Assembly (NCBI GenBank): GCA_917880885.1
Contig: OU862919.1
Location: 17,440,001-17,504,000, forward strand
Direction of reading: 5' to 3'
From: Limnephilus marmoratus
Taxonomy: Eukaryota; Arthropoda; Insecta; Trichoptera; Limnephilidae
Length of the DNA stretch: 64,000 nucleotides
The notes beneath the pieces are model-generated. The model made no database searches and was not told where the DNA came from. It was given only the letters and a program-made list of their open reading frames with translations. Shown piece by piece: positions 1 through 8,919 of the stretch. The translations under genes and the position numbers were made by a program. The stretch's first letter is position 1. Every line of letters begins with the position of its first letter.

Positions 1-440
1 TCTGACCATTCGCATTCGTAATCCAAGGTTGAGATCATGATCTTTTTTTTTTGTGCATTACAGATTGATATAATCCTATTACAATACACATAACATATAC
101 GAGAAAAAAAATTACAAAAATACATATTTTAGAGTCCTTGCCTAAAATTATTCTTGAAACCTTCAAGACTAATGTTGAAAATGTCAAGAGACCTAGAAAT
201 ATCATTTAGCAGCACCATACCTCTTGTCATGCTATGTTGGGCCACAACGTCTGTTCTGCCATGAGGGATATAGAGCAAGTCATGGTGGCGACCCTGGCAG
301 TAGTTGTTCGGTACGAACAATTTATAGCATTCTAAGAGGTATGGGCTGTCAATGTAATAGTTTATAATTTTGAAAGCTGTGACTGTTAGGGTCTCATTCC
401 TTCTAGAATGGAGACTTTCGAAGCGCCTTTCAGATAGCAA
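1..440 (-). pseudogene. LINE 3' end: C-terminal ORF fragment, 3' UTR and poly(A)
   Basis: Read on the minus strand, 440 to 129 is open for 103 codons and resembles the extreme C-terminus of a non-LTR retrotransposon polyprotein, with the stretches LLYIPHGRTDVVAQHSMTRG and LLNDISRSLDIF near the end. A short 3' UTR follows, then an A-run on the minus strand (T-run at 42-54), as expected for a retrotransposed 3' end. A decayed copy of the same C-terminus lies at 8795-8915. This stretch abuts a reverse transcriptase fragment of a different LINE type at about 445, so two elements are juxtaposed. It is 5'-truncated and not functional. The clade is not assigned. Confidence 0.6.
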
Positions 441-447
441 ATTTAGA

Positions 448-864
448 TGACTTTTTCATGCAGATAAAGGTTGCATGAGTTTGCTCAATGCGGCATTTGA
501 TTTTAACCAAATTTCAATCGAAGGATCCCATATTTAATTTAAAATGCAGCCCAAGTATACAAAACTTTGCATCTTCTCTAGTTTTGTTAGCAATGTAAAG
601 ATCTTCATTCAAGTCAACTGCGTTGTTTTTGCTTATGATCATGTATTTTGTTTTAGTTGGATTCAGTTCCAACCCAAGATTCAGCAGAAGTTGTGGATCC
701 TTAATGTTACTTGTTAGAAGAACTGTATCATCTGCATAACGCAGGTTGTTTAGAATTTTCTCATTTATACCAAGTCCTTGAGTAGTTTCTTGCAGAGCTG
801 CATTGAATATTTCTTCTGAATATAAGTTAAACAGCGTAGGTGAAAGAATACATCTCTGTCGCAC
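448..864 (-). pseudogene. LINE reverse transcriptase fragment (YADD-type)
   Basis: The minus strand encodes a reverse transcriptase piece. It has a motif-B-like RQRCILSPTLFNLYSE (normally RQG), the catalytic block RYADDTVLL, and LELNPTKTKYMIISK after it. Downstream in another frame, 514 to 448 reads as a CRIEQTHATFI-like stretch, typical of the region after the RT domain in the insect LINE family whose C-terminus carries RWFGHVERM (seen here at 18.9, 31.5 and 61.0 kb). The N-terminal half of the RT and the endonuclease are missing and the frame is broken, so this is a relic. RT identity is clear; the clade is inferred. Confidence 0.75.
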
Positions 865-1250
865 TCCTCTTTATATCTACTTCGTCTATTAGTCATTGTA
901 TCCCACAGGTTTTCAGAATTTGAATTATTTTTTCATGTCTAATTCTATAAAACGGTTTAAGGAAGTAAATGAAGAAAGAAGGAAAAAACGTTCCTTCAAT
1001 ATTTTATGATGACCTCTAAATGACATTCGTTTGCAATTATGTAAGCAATTCGATTTGTTGTATTTACTCTACGCATAAGTTGTTACTATTTCAGAATACA
1101 CAATTCAATTTAATCTAACTTAAGACTAATAAATTAAATACGTCGTTGAATGTGTATAAATGTACGATCTGTTGATCCCAAATTAAATTCAGTTTAGTTG
1201 CGCTGTTAATTGGTTCGCTAATTTCTCAGTAAAGATAAAAGGATTCTCCA
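865..1250. other. no recognisable feature
   Basis: AT-rich sequence without an ORF, repeat or RNA signal that I can support. Confidence 0.5.
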
Positions 1251-1319
1251 GTAGGTAAACATTTGGGAGGCATAACATTAAGTTGTAACGGACCCTTTGA
1301 GAAATTAAAACCTTTCTCA

Positions 1320-1623
1320 CAAAGAAGACCGCTCTGAGAGGCTTGCAATTGTAAGTTCAAAGGTGGGGTTCCAGGAGTATGTGTTAGAGGAGGTTCAGAC
1401 CATCAAATAAAAGCTCTTGCAACTTGTGGCCGGTTCGATGTCTAACAGATTTATAGGTTTAGGCACTTGGGTACCGATAAATCTTGATAAGGGAAAAGAA
1501 AACCCATTGAGAAATTTCAGGTTTATCGGAAAAAGGTATTCCTATGTTGAAAATCAACTTAACAGAGTTTATTTTAAAGATAATGTAGTTACGTCGGAGT
1601 ACGGTATGTGGGACGATACCTAA
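1320..1623 (+). CDS. possible exon or gene relic, unknown
   Basis: An open stretch ending at 1623 reads in a protein-like way (MSNRFIGLGTWVPINLDKGK, then KRYSYVENQLNRVYFKDNVV). The same frame upstream reads SERLAIVSSKVGFQEYVLEE before one stop at about 1408. The residue mix is more protein-like than neighbouring shadow ORFs. I do not recognise the protein and see no convincing splice sites. It could be a host exon, a processed pseudogene or chance. Confidence 0.2.
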
Positions 1624-1911
1624 AATTTTAATACAATACATCAGTAGGCACATGCCTATATAATAAGGGTAAGGGCACACTGAGCCTGAAACGTAGGCAG
1701 GCATCGCATTAAGCCCCCGCATTCCGAATATTTACCATTTTATAACAATGTTTGGTTCTGAAACAGTCTTTTAGAAAACTAAATCCATTTTCCTCAAGTT
1801 CCTTCATCAATCATGCATTCCTTTCTCTTCCTCCTTTCCTCAAAGTCTCACCAGGAAAAGAAGAAGATGGTCATACCTACAAGAGGAAATAATTGTACAA
1901 TATTGTTGCCC

Positions 1912-2025
1912 AAGTACACCTTACCCACTTGGGCAATTGAATTTTGTTCGTGACATGGGTCACAGCTCTCTCGTGGATAATATTGCAAATATCGCAAGAT
2001 TTCGTCTTTTTATCGTAAAAAACTG
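1912..2025 (-). CDS. possible exon with Cys/His residues, unknown
   Basis: On the minus strand this piece reads LLRTTVFYDKKTKSCDICNI followed by IHERAVTHVTNKIQLPKW, with a C-x2-C and two His that could bind a metal. It ends exactly at a strong donor-like site (TGG then GTAAGG). An acceptor-like TTTCAG lies about 15 bases upstream of LLRTT, but the frame between them holds a TGA. The donor match and the Cys/His spacing argue for a former exon. The product is not recognised and the stop suggests decay or a wrong acceptor. Confidence 0.25.
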
Positions 2026-2229
2026 TCGTTCGTAGAAGCCTGGTGTTGTATCAGTGCTGAAAGCCAGGATCGATCCTGCATCGCCGTAGTACGCCGTCAA
2101 AAGGTAAGAGACTTCCTTTCATTTCCTATTTCCTTACGATTGAATTTCAAAACACAATTATTTGGTATTTACTCAAAACAAAAAAGGGATTTACAGTCAT
2201 CTTTTCGGGTCTCGGTATCGGCCGTGACA

Positions 2230-2920
2230 AACATGTTCTTCAATTTTTTTATTTTACATTTACACAATATAACATAATATAGCTTACATATTTTTACACT
2301 ATCCGAATAAAGCAAATGCTTGTGTTTTGGAAAGGAAACCTTGTTAATAACTTAAGAATTATTAAAAAAATCATTATCACAAACTTAAGAATTTGAATTA
2401 TGAAGAGATTTAGACTTACATTTTTTAAAGATTATAAGGGCGATTAAACAAGAAATGTATATAGGATGTACATAAAACATTACGAATAACAAATAGTGAA
2501 AAATATATGTAGAGAAAGTTAAAATTGTATGGTCGTACTACAAAAATAAGATTTAATGTTTTTTTTAATATTTGTCGTAATTTTTTTCTATTCGCATATC
2601 AGCGGGTAATTGATTAAATAATTTTATTCCTTTATATACATAGTGATTCTGTGGTTGTGGTTCGTACGGGTGGTATAGATTCCTTTTGCTAATATTTAGC
2701 AGTGGGGTAATATTTTCGTTAAAGACAACTTTGCGTAGCTGGAGTAGTGATATTTTTTCGTAAATTTTTGTAAGTGGGGGAACAGGGAATTCTTGGAATA
2801 CGTTTGCTGATGGGTAGTAATACGGTTTTTTTAGGATAATTTTTATAAGAATTTTTTTGATTGTTTCGAATATTAAAAGAAATTTACCTCGCACTTGGGC
2901 ACTCTGTACTACAATATGGA
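2230..2920 (-). pseudogene. LINE C-terminal fragment with 3' UTR
   Basis: The minus-strand ORF from 2894 to 2565 (109 codons) aligns by eye to the C-terminus of the near-complete LINE at 11.6-14.6 kb. KKILIKIILKKPYYYPSA corresponds to KTIIKIILRLPLITDS there, TKIYEKISLLQLRK to RQIYAKTILTHL, and KLFNQLPADMR to RLYNILPISVK. Sequence below 2565 would be the 3' UTR. At about 2893 it meets a plus-strand segment reading QYGIIAWG, the LINE motif that should lie just upstream on the same strand, so the 5' part is inverted. Confidence 0.65.
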
Positions 2921-3050
2921 ATCATAGCTTGGGGGTGCATATAAATCATCCCTTCTCGTGAGGATGATTTCCTTCTCGAAGGGAAAAAACATATTGTAGT
3001 ACAGAGTGCGCAAGTGCAAAGTAAATTTCTTTTAATATGTTTAATGAGAT
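2870..3050. repeat. inverted duplication at a LINE 5' inversion junction
   Basis: The stretch 2873-2921 is repeated in reverse complement at about 2991-3043, around a small hairpin at 2948-2982. The left arm contains the plus-strand LINE motif QYGIIAWG. The arrangement fits a LINE insertion with 5' inversion (twin priming) plus a local inverted duplication. Confidence 0.55.
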
Positions 3051-3320
3051 AGTATTTCTAAGTCTGATAAATAAGTATTGCTCTTGAAAACTTAGAGTTT
3101 TTACGTTTCTAAAAGAAAACCTATGTTATTTTTGAAGATAATAAATGTGGCCTAAATGGTCCGGAATAATAATTAAATGAAATTCCCTCATAGAAAAAAT
3201 TCCAAAGTATGCTCCGAAAATTATTAAAAACACAGATACGTTTTTAGATTTTCACGGTCAAAAGTATTTTCGTTGTTTGTTTTTGGGGTGTTATGTCGTG
3301 TTGCGCTACCCTCTTCTTTA

Positions 3321-3363
3321 GCCAACGTTTCGGACAGCGTAACAGTGTCCATCGTCAGGGCAG
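3321..3363 (-). ncRNA. hammerhead-ribozyme-like motif, copy 1 left arm
   Basis: On the minus strand: helix I strand GCC, core CTGACGA (fits CUGANGA), one extra T, helix II GGACA/TGTCC with a 9-base loop, GAA, palindromic helix III ACGT, T at the cleavage position, then GGC to close helix I. Helix I is only three pairs. All conserved core bases are present except for the extra base before helix II. Confidence 0.55.
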
Positions 3364-3458
3364 ATGTGGAAAGCCTGTAACTAATACAATTATTTCGCAT
3401 TTCAAAGGAACACTCGATGTTTGTAATTTTGAATCAAATTCGAGGTAGCTACACATCT

Positions 3459-3499
3459 GCCCTGATGATGGACACTGTAACGCTGTCCAAAAAGTTGGC
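3459..3499 (+). ncRNA. hammerhead-like motif, copy 1 right arm (decayed)
   Basis: Plus-strand counterpart of the motif in the left arm: GCC, CTGATGA, extra T, then GGACA/TGTCC. GAAACGTT has become AAAAAGTT, so G12 of the core and the helix III palindrome are lost. Probably inactive. Confidence 0.45.
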
Positions 3500-3787
3500 T
3501 AAAGAAGGAGGTAGCGCAACACGGCATAACACCTCAAAAACAAAAAACAAAAATATTAAAAATACATTATGTTCTGTCATTTCACATGTTACGGGAGTGT
3601 CTTTCAATGCAACATAAGCATTTGTCGAGAGATTTTTGCTCTATTTTAAACGAGTGGTATTTTATTAAACGTTTTCACAATTTTCGCTGAATTATTATCG
3701 TTTTTAATATTAGCGTGCTCCCTTTAACCTTCGTATTCACATACCTCCCTTTCTTCTTTTTTAACGCTCAATACCGGGCCCCAGGAC

Positions 3788-4033
3788 AACTTACAATCGG
3801 ATACGTTTTAAAATTTTCACGGCCAAAAGCATTTTCGTTATTTGTTTTTGGGGTGTTATGCCGTGTTGCGCTACCTCCTTCTTTAGCCAACGTTTCGGAC
3901 ATCGTTGCAGTGTCCATCATCAGGGCAGATCCGACAGATCACATCTACCGGATCTGCCGAACGTTGGCTAAAGAAGGAGGTAGCGCAACACGGCATAACA
4001 CCCCAAAAACAAATAACAAAAAACTTACAATCG
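3788..4033. mobile_element. fold-back retroelement copy 2, 12-bp TSD
   Basis: The insertion at 3800-4021 is flanked by a perfect 12-bp repeat, aacttacaatcg (3788-3799 and 4022-4033). Inside, 3827-3893 and 3961-4017 form a long inverted repeat of more than 50 bp, nearly perfect. The centre holds a hammerhead core and a 10-bp helix GGCAGATCCG/CGGATCTGCC. The right end is A-rich. Same family as 3222-3566, with a shortened right arm. Confidence 0.75.
3886..3972 (-). ncRNA. hammerhead-like motif, copy 2
   Basis: Minus strand: CTGATGA, extra T, helix II GGACA/TGTCC, GAA, ACGT, T, GGC. Because the right arm is inverted, a second fold is possible. Helix III would be extended by the arms, helix I would be the 10-bp GGCAGATCCG stem, and the cleavage region would read GTTC instead of GTC, one base too many. 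Core bases are intact. Confidence 0.55.
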
Positions 4034-4189
4034 ATATATTTTTTTATGAAAATAGGTACTTTAGAAACACACTTGTCACATGCTATGCAATTCTACACTT
4101 CTCATGCAATGCCACTGTCCAAATCGGAGTGGGACATGTGAAAGAAAGATGGCGAGATGATTTGATGTCAAGGTTAAGTTTCTTTTGAC

Positions 4190-4700
4190 GTTTGGTATTT
4201 GTTTCCATGTATTACTAGTTTTGGTGTTAAAATGGGAAATCAACAACAAACAGATTTAAGATGTTTATTTAAAACTTAAAATCCATTGAATATTTCGATA
4301 CCATGGTTCATATTTACGTTGTGTGCGTAGAGTGTTTACAACGATTTGGAAACGTAGTATTGCATTTGTTGCATACATTAGCCCAGTGAGTCCATTATCT
4401 TAATTTGTTGAATATGAGAGTTGAAAAAAATATACCGTCTAGGGGCGACAATGGAAAATCTGATAGCTCGATGCTTATTGTATGCTAATGATGCAGTGAA
4501 TATATCTAACAGTATGAAAGATCTGTAATCTCTCTTGTTTAGGACGAACAGAATACGTAACGTATGTAGAATGATTAAATTATGAATTTAAATAAGTTCA
4601 TTAGAGGTAGATGAAACTTTGAAGTAGATTATCTCAAAATAAACATTTTGTTAAACGAAGACTTGTAGCAGTAAGTCAACGATAGTATTAATTAGTATGT
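4190..4700. other. no recognisable feature
   Basis: AT-rich; nothing supportable. Short stop-rich pieces near 4440-4530 read a little like RT (e.g. LIARCLLYANDAV) and may be the decayed upstream part of the LINE at 4718. Confidence 0.35.
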
Positions 4701-4717
4701 AGATTAACATAAACATA

Positions 4718-5020
4718 ATGGGCGTAATGAGTGAGATTAAGAAACGGATGTTTAGATGGTTTGGTTTGAAAAAAAAAAATAATCATTCAATGAATGAAGA
4801 AAAAAATGTTTGGAAAATATATGACGCAAATGTGAATGGCAGAATAAATCTGGGACGGCCGAGGAAGACATGGTACGATAAAGTGAACCAAATAATTGAG
4901 CCGGGCCATGTAGAGAATCAGAATAACAGAAAGTGTATTTGAGATGATGTATGAATGTTAATTAAGCAAATAGTGTGTGGCAAGATAGAGTTGTTTAGCG
5001 TTTCATCCTCTCTGGATGAA
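4718..5020 (+). pseudogene. LINE C-terminal tail (RWFG family), decayed
   Basis: A 74-codon ORF reads MGVMSEIKKRMFRWFGLKKK and then IYDANVNGRINLGRPRKTW. It is a decayed form of the C-terminus better preserved at 18908-19277 and 31540-31770 (SKIKKGTLRWFGHVERM, IYDANVNGRRSRGRPRKRW). Homology continues out of frame to about 5020. The family's known role is the region after the reverse transcriptase of an insect non-LTR retrotransposon. This copy is 5'-truncated and frameshifted. Confidence 0.7.
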
Positions 5021-5164
5021 ACTCTCTAGATTTCCGTGTCTTGTAGCTACTTCGAATTTGATACAAAATAGCATTGAAGTGTTTCTTTGAAATGCGAAAT
5101 AATTATATTAGCTACAAGATTTCCCATAGAAACATTATTATAATGCAATTGCCTTCTCTTTAAA

Positions 5165-5370
5165 CCTTTTTGTGTTAACAAAATAAAGTTATTCTTTTGA
5201 AAAGGCTGCGAGATATTTTATAAATGATATCATGTGGTTGCGCACGCTTTATTTCCTCCTCAATTTTTCGAAGAACTGTCTGCCTAAGCTCCACCTCTTC
5301 GAGTGTAAGCCTTTTCGGTGAAGTACCAAACCAAAACGCTAGTTCTATTATAACATTTTTTCTCTACCAC
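5165..5370 (-). CDS. possible exon, unknown protein
   Basis: The minus strand is open and reads ELAFWFGTSPKRLTLEEVEL then RQTVLRKIEEEIKRAQPHDI, a charged, helix-like stretch ending in a stop at about 5166. A candidate acceptor (TTTCGCAG or GGTAG) lies just upstream at about 5370-5385. I do not recognise the protein. It could be the last exon of a host gene whose earlier exon is 5628-5821, but the splice phases do not join cleanly. Confidence 0.25.
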
Positions 5371-5608
5371 TGCCACCCTGCGAAATATTTCAAAAGGGAG
5401 TGATTTCATTTACAACACACGCGGAATACTGAGAGGCCAAAAAAGCTCTGGTAAGCTAACCGTTTTAGAATTTGAAAGGAATTCCCGTTAGGTTTTCCTG
5501 GCACATCTTGTCGACTTAAGTTGGGTAACTCGTTATTATTCCGGTGAAATAGTGTGATAGTTTGAGTAGTAACTACGTACCGTGAAAAAACTGAGAGATA
5601 GAATAAAA

Positions 5609-5821
5609 TCAAAGAAGACCTTCCCATTTTAAACACGTCTTAGGAGCATCACGAATGTAGAAATCTCCCAGGTTTTCATACGCCATGAAAAAATACATTA
5701 GTTCTTTTAGGTTAGAATAGTCATATCCAATACTTATAATTCCAGAAACCATTGAATCAGTAACATTCATACCATCTTTCACGTCTTCGCAGGTAAAAAT
5801 ACTAAATTTGTTCATGCACAT
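5609..5821 (-). CDS. possible exon or small ORF, unknown protein
   Basis: A 70-codon minus-strand ORF begins MCMNKFSIFTCEDVKDGMNV and contains SGIISIGYDYSNLKELMYFF and YENLGDFYIRDAPKTCLKWE. Composition is protein-like rather than AT-repeat-like. Its upstream end is cut by the Helitron that begins at 5823, so any gene here would be interrupted. No known domain is recognised. Confidence 0.25.
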   Translation of the reverse strand: MCMNKFSIFTCEDVKDGMNVTDSMVSGIISIGYDYSNLKELMYFFMAYENLGDFYIRDAPKTCLKWEGLL

Positions 5822-6370
5822 ATCTTAATATATAAAACAAAGTCGGGTTAGTTACACTATTTATAACTCGAGAACGGCTGGGCTGATTTTGATGATTTAT
5901 TTAAGTATATAAAACAGGCATGGTGCCCAAATAATGATCTTTGATTTGGTGGATTTGTCTCCGCCCCGGATAACATAATAACTATTAAAACATCACAAAA
6001 GTTAACGAAATAAATATTTATAAAGAAAATTATTTTCCCCATACATTTTGTATGGAACGAATTTTCATCTTTTGAAAGAGCTGAAGGAATATTGTGGTAG
6101 GTAGGTATAATATTGCAGTTTGCTTGAATTCCAAAAATTTAAAACGTCAAATGTCAATGTGCTGATTATTATTAACAGGATTGTTTTTGTTTTGTTCTTC
6201 AACATATAATGCTGCCTCTCTTTCTTACACACTAAATGTCAACAGTTGTAAATGGGACAAATGGTAAACGTATGTCTGCACAACTCCAGGAAAACAGTCA
6301 CTTCTTTTCAAAACATTCCATTCAAGGCGCATTGTGACGTGGGGTACAGAAGACATTTTACATCGAATTC

Positions 6371-6760
6371 GTGTCAGTTCAGGGAATCCTGATCTCGAGG
6401 TGAATGAGGATATACATAAATAGGCTTTGTTTTTGATCGAAGACATGTGTTACCTCATGTGCGGCAGTTTGTTAGTCAAGTTAGGAATAACAACGCCAGA
6501 TCGACGCTTCATGAATGCAATGAAACTTGCAATGAATGATGCTTTCAATCAAGAATTGGTACGTGAACGTGAATATAATCAAGATGCATTGAACCAATGA
6601 GTTTGAACGTATGTACCACTGTTGTACCCGCAACAGAAGGAAGTGCACGATACGTTAATGAAGGCAGTTGATGATGGAAATGGTGGCTTATTTTTCCTCG
6701 ATGCGCCCGGAGCCGGCGCCGGTGGAAATGGGAAGATATCTAACGACAACAAAACGAAAA
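6371..6760 (+). pseudogene. Helitron helicase (Pif1-like) remnant
   Basis: One plus-strand frame, with stops, reads ALFLIEDMCYLMCGSLLVKL, then MNDAFNQELVREREYN, then YVPLLYPQQKEVHDTLMKAV and GGLFFLDAPGAGAGGNGK. In intact Helitrons this corresponds to the region leading into the Walker A motif (LDAPGGTGKT). Here the P-loop is disrupted to DAPGAGAGGNGK and stops occur at about 6424 and 6600. Only the start of the helicase domain survives. Confidence 0.75.
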
Positions 6761-6797
6761 ATGTTGGATATCACAAGGTGCTTCAATGAAGGGATTC

Positions 6798-6850
6798 GAC
6801 CCAAGTGCAACCCATCCAGTAAAGTCAACCCAAGTGCAACCCATCCAGAA
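6798..6850 (+). repeat. two-copy 30-bp direct repeat
   Basis: cccaagtgcaacccatccag occurs twice, 30 bases apart, inside Helitron 1. Confidence 0.7.
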
Positions 6851-7049
6851 AGTATTACAATAATGCCACGTGAATCATTTCGATTCGCTGTAATAAAGCA
6901 AATGTCTTGCTGCCACGTGAATTACATTTCTTAATCCATTTTGAGTATAAATTTTAACTTAAAAAAAATTAAATTAATTCAGCTAATAAGTTAACACAAC
7001 AGTTATTGATTCTTAGGCGTTACGAAGTTCGCCGGGTCAGCTAGTTACA

Positions 7050-8280
7050 AATAAATGTCAATTCTGAATTAAATCCTAATTGCTACTCTTCAACTATCTC
7101 CAAGTTAGACAATTTACAATCGTAAAGAGAGTCGTGCTGCGATATTTTATTTAATTGATTTAAAAAAATATATATGTATATCTATGTCTACTATTCTCCT
7201 TCCTTCCAGAATAACGGGTTTCTTCTTTTCCCGTGTAAAAAAAATACTTTATTTACGCCAATTGAAAACAATATATATGGGAAATATGTATTTGAAAATC
7301 TTTTTACGACTTCAATATGTTTATAAGAAAATATATGTTTAAATCAGTTATTACGAATTTTTCTCAGGCGACATCGGTCCTTCCGACAAATTTTCAGTAT
7401 TATCCTGATGAAATAAAAAACAAAATTAGAAAAATTATGTTAATTCATTTTTCCATAAAATTTTGGCATTGGACACGCGGGTTTATAAGTACATAAAGAT
7501 GGGTATATAAATTACCTGCTGAAACCTAAAAGAACTAATGCAGACAATAGACAATATTATTTTGGAGACGATATAGTTTTGTCAATTCTGCGCTATGGAG
7601 AGCTGCGGATACCGATGTACTGGAGGCCAGTGATAGTTGATCACTCCCACGCATTGAGGATTTTTCTCTGCTTCTTCTGTCTTCCACTTTACTAGTGTCA
7701 ATGAGTTTCTCCAGGAGGAGTTTCGTCAAACTGGAGGCTTCAGTTTGACGAGCAACGTGTCAAAAGTATCTTAAAATACGTTGTTGATAGTTGAAAGCCT
7801 ATTGTGGATGAATAGCTCTTCCAGTACCCGGACAGCCAGAGTAAATGGACACATTTGTTACTCTGGCTGTCCGGGTACTAGGTACATACTATGCAAAACA
7901 AAATAAATAGACAATTGACATGAAAACAGTTTTCGCATTACCAAAATTTTCCGTTTTATTCTTAAGTTTTTAGGTACATTAACCCCTCAGACCAATTTGT
8001 TCGCTTTTCGGAACCACTCATATAGGTTTCACAGAAATCGTTGTGTCTTCTTTACTGTCATAGTGAGAAATATTATATAAACGGAAATAGAAAACACCAC
8101 GCTTTATATTAAAATCCAAAAGTTAACCGCAAAAGAAGTAATATATAATTTATGAAATCAAAGTGTCGGATTGCAATTTCAAAAAAAAAAGAAATTTTGG
8201 TAATATTTAATTAAATATTTTTACTTCTTCTAACACAGCAAACTTATTTTGTGGCACCATTATGATTGAAATTAATGAAT
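7050..8280. other. no gene recognised; one perfect hairpin
   Basis: AT-rich sequence. The only structure is an inverted repeat at about 7814-7881: agtacccggacagccagagtaa and its exact complement around a 12-base loop. No flanking duplication was recognised. Confidence 0.6.
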
Positions 8281-8310
8281 TACTTCGTTTTTACCACTTT
8301 TATTGTTTAT

Positions 8311-8355
8311 AAAACCGACATGTTTCGTCAGCAAAGCTGACTTCTTCAGGGTTTT
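8311..8355 (-). ncRNA. hammerhead-ribozyme-like motif (best preserved)
   Basis: On the minus strand, in order: helix I strand AAAACC (8355-8350), core CTGAAGA (fits CUGANGA), one extra A, helix II GTCAGC-TTT-GCTGAC (perfect 6 bp), GAA, helix III ACATGT (a palindrome), C at the cleavage position (8317), and helix I partner GGTTTT (8316-8311, perfect 6 bp). Every core position is present apart from the extra base before helix II. A palindromic short helix III is the hallmark of hammerheads that work as dimers, as described for Penelope-like elements and retrozymes. No coding sequence is attached. Confidence 0.65.
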
Positions 8356-8794
8356 GACAGAACTAATTTTAAAAATAGACATATATATAGGTAATAGAGA
8401 AAAATAATCGACATAAACAATAATAAAATTAGAAAGAAAATGATGTTTAAGGGACGAGGGGCAATATAGAGGGGGAATATTTTTACATGGAACGACAAAA
8501 AAGAGAGGTTACAGTAACGTTTGTAATGTATTTGTCTAATAAAATATGTACCTATGTATTTTTTTGTTGTCAGTTATTTTAGTTATAAAAAACGTAAGGT
8601 GAACCATTTTTAAAACTTTTTCATGTTTGCATGCAAAACTTTTATACTCCAAAAATTATGCGTTTATTTCGATTTATAAAATTGAAAGCGTATTCAAAAA
8701 CAGTTTTTAGTTTTCTGATATGTTCAGAAATGTTCCATTCATTGCTCAGCGGAAATATTTTGACCCTCAGACAAAATATGGTCGAGGGCTGAGA

Positions 8795-8915
8795 GATTAA
8801 ATTTCATCCAATAGCTTCATTTCTCTTGACATGCTTTGCTGCGCTAGAATATCTATTCTTTGGTATACCATTAACAAATGCTGGTGACGACTGGCGACTA
8901 AGTTTTCTGATATGG
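8795..8915 (-). pseudogene. decayed LINE C-terminus, same type as 129-440
   Basis: The plus strand shows caatagcttcatttctcttg and acatgctttgctgcgctaga. These align with the antisense of the AQHSMTRGMVLLNDIS region at 129-440 (read SAAKHVKRNEAI-like here with shifts). Heavily mutated. Confidence 0.45.
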
Positions 8916-8919
8916 ATAG

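Larger units (their letters stand above)
3222..3566. mobile_element. fold-back retroelement copy 1 with two hammerhead-like cores
   Basis: Arms 3251-3370 and about 3451-3545 are inverted copies of one sequence around an 80-base spacer, and the right end is A-rich. The flanks are near-identical: tattaaaaacaca (3222-3234) and tattaaaaataca (3554-3566), a 13-bp TSD with one change. Such a long TSD fits target-primed retrotransposition rather than a cut-and-paste transposase. Each arm carries a hammerhead-like core. A second copy lies at 3800-4021. There is no coding capacity. Relationship to Penelope-like element termini is inferred from the ribozyme motif. Confidence 0.7.
5823..7044 (+). mobile_element. 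Helitron 1 (decayed, with helicase remnants)
   Basis: It starts TCTTAATATATAAAAC after an A (5822) and ends GGGTCAGCTAG before a T (7045), the classic 5'-TC...CTAG-3' between A and T without a TSD. A GC-rich stretch just precedes CTAG. The interior carries helicase remnants at 6371-6760. Helitron 2 (46082-54431) shares the same ends and the interior homologous to 5920-6290. Helitrons move by rolling-circle replication with a Rep-helicase protein. Confidence 0.85.

Noticed and set aside
7370..7440. Another hammerhead core (cctgatgaaataaa)
   Set aside because: CTGATGA occurs, but no helix II/GAA follows; chance match.
7814..7881. 22-bp perfect hairpin as a terminator or microRNA precursor
   Set aside because: Loop and stem length do not fit a typical pre-microRNA and nothing around supports a transcript; left as an unexplained inverted repeat.
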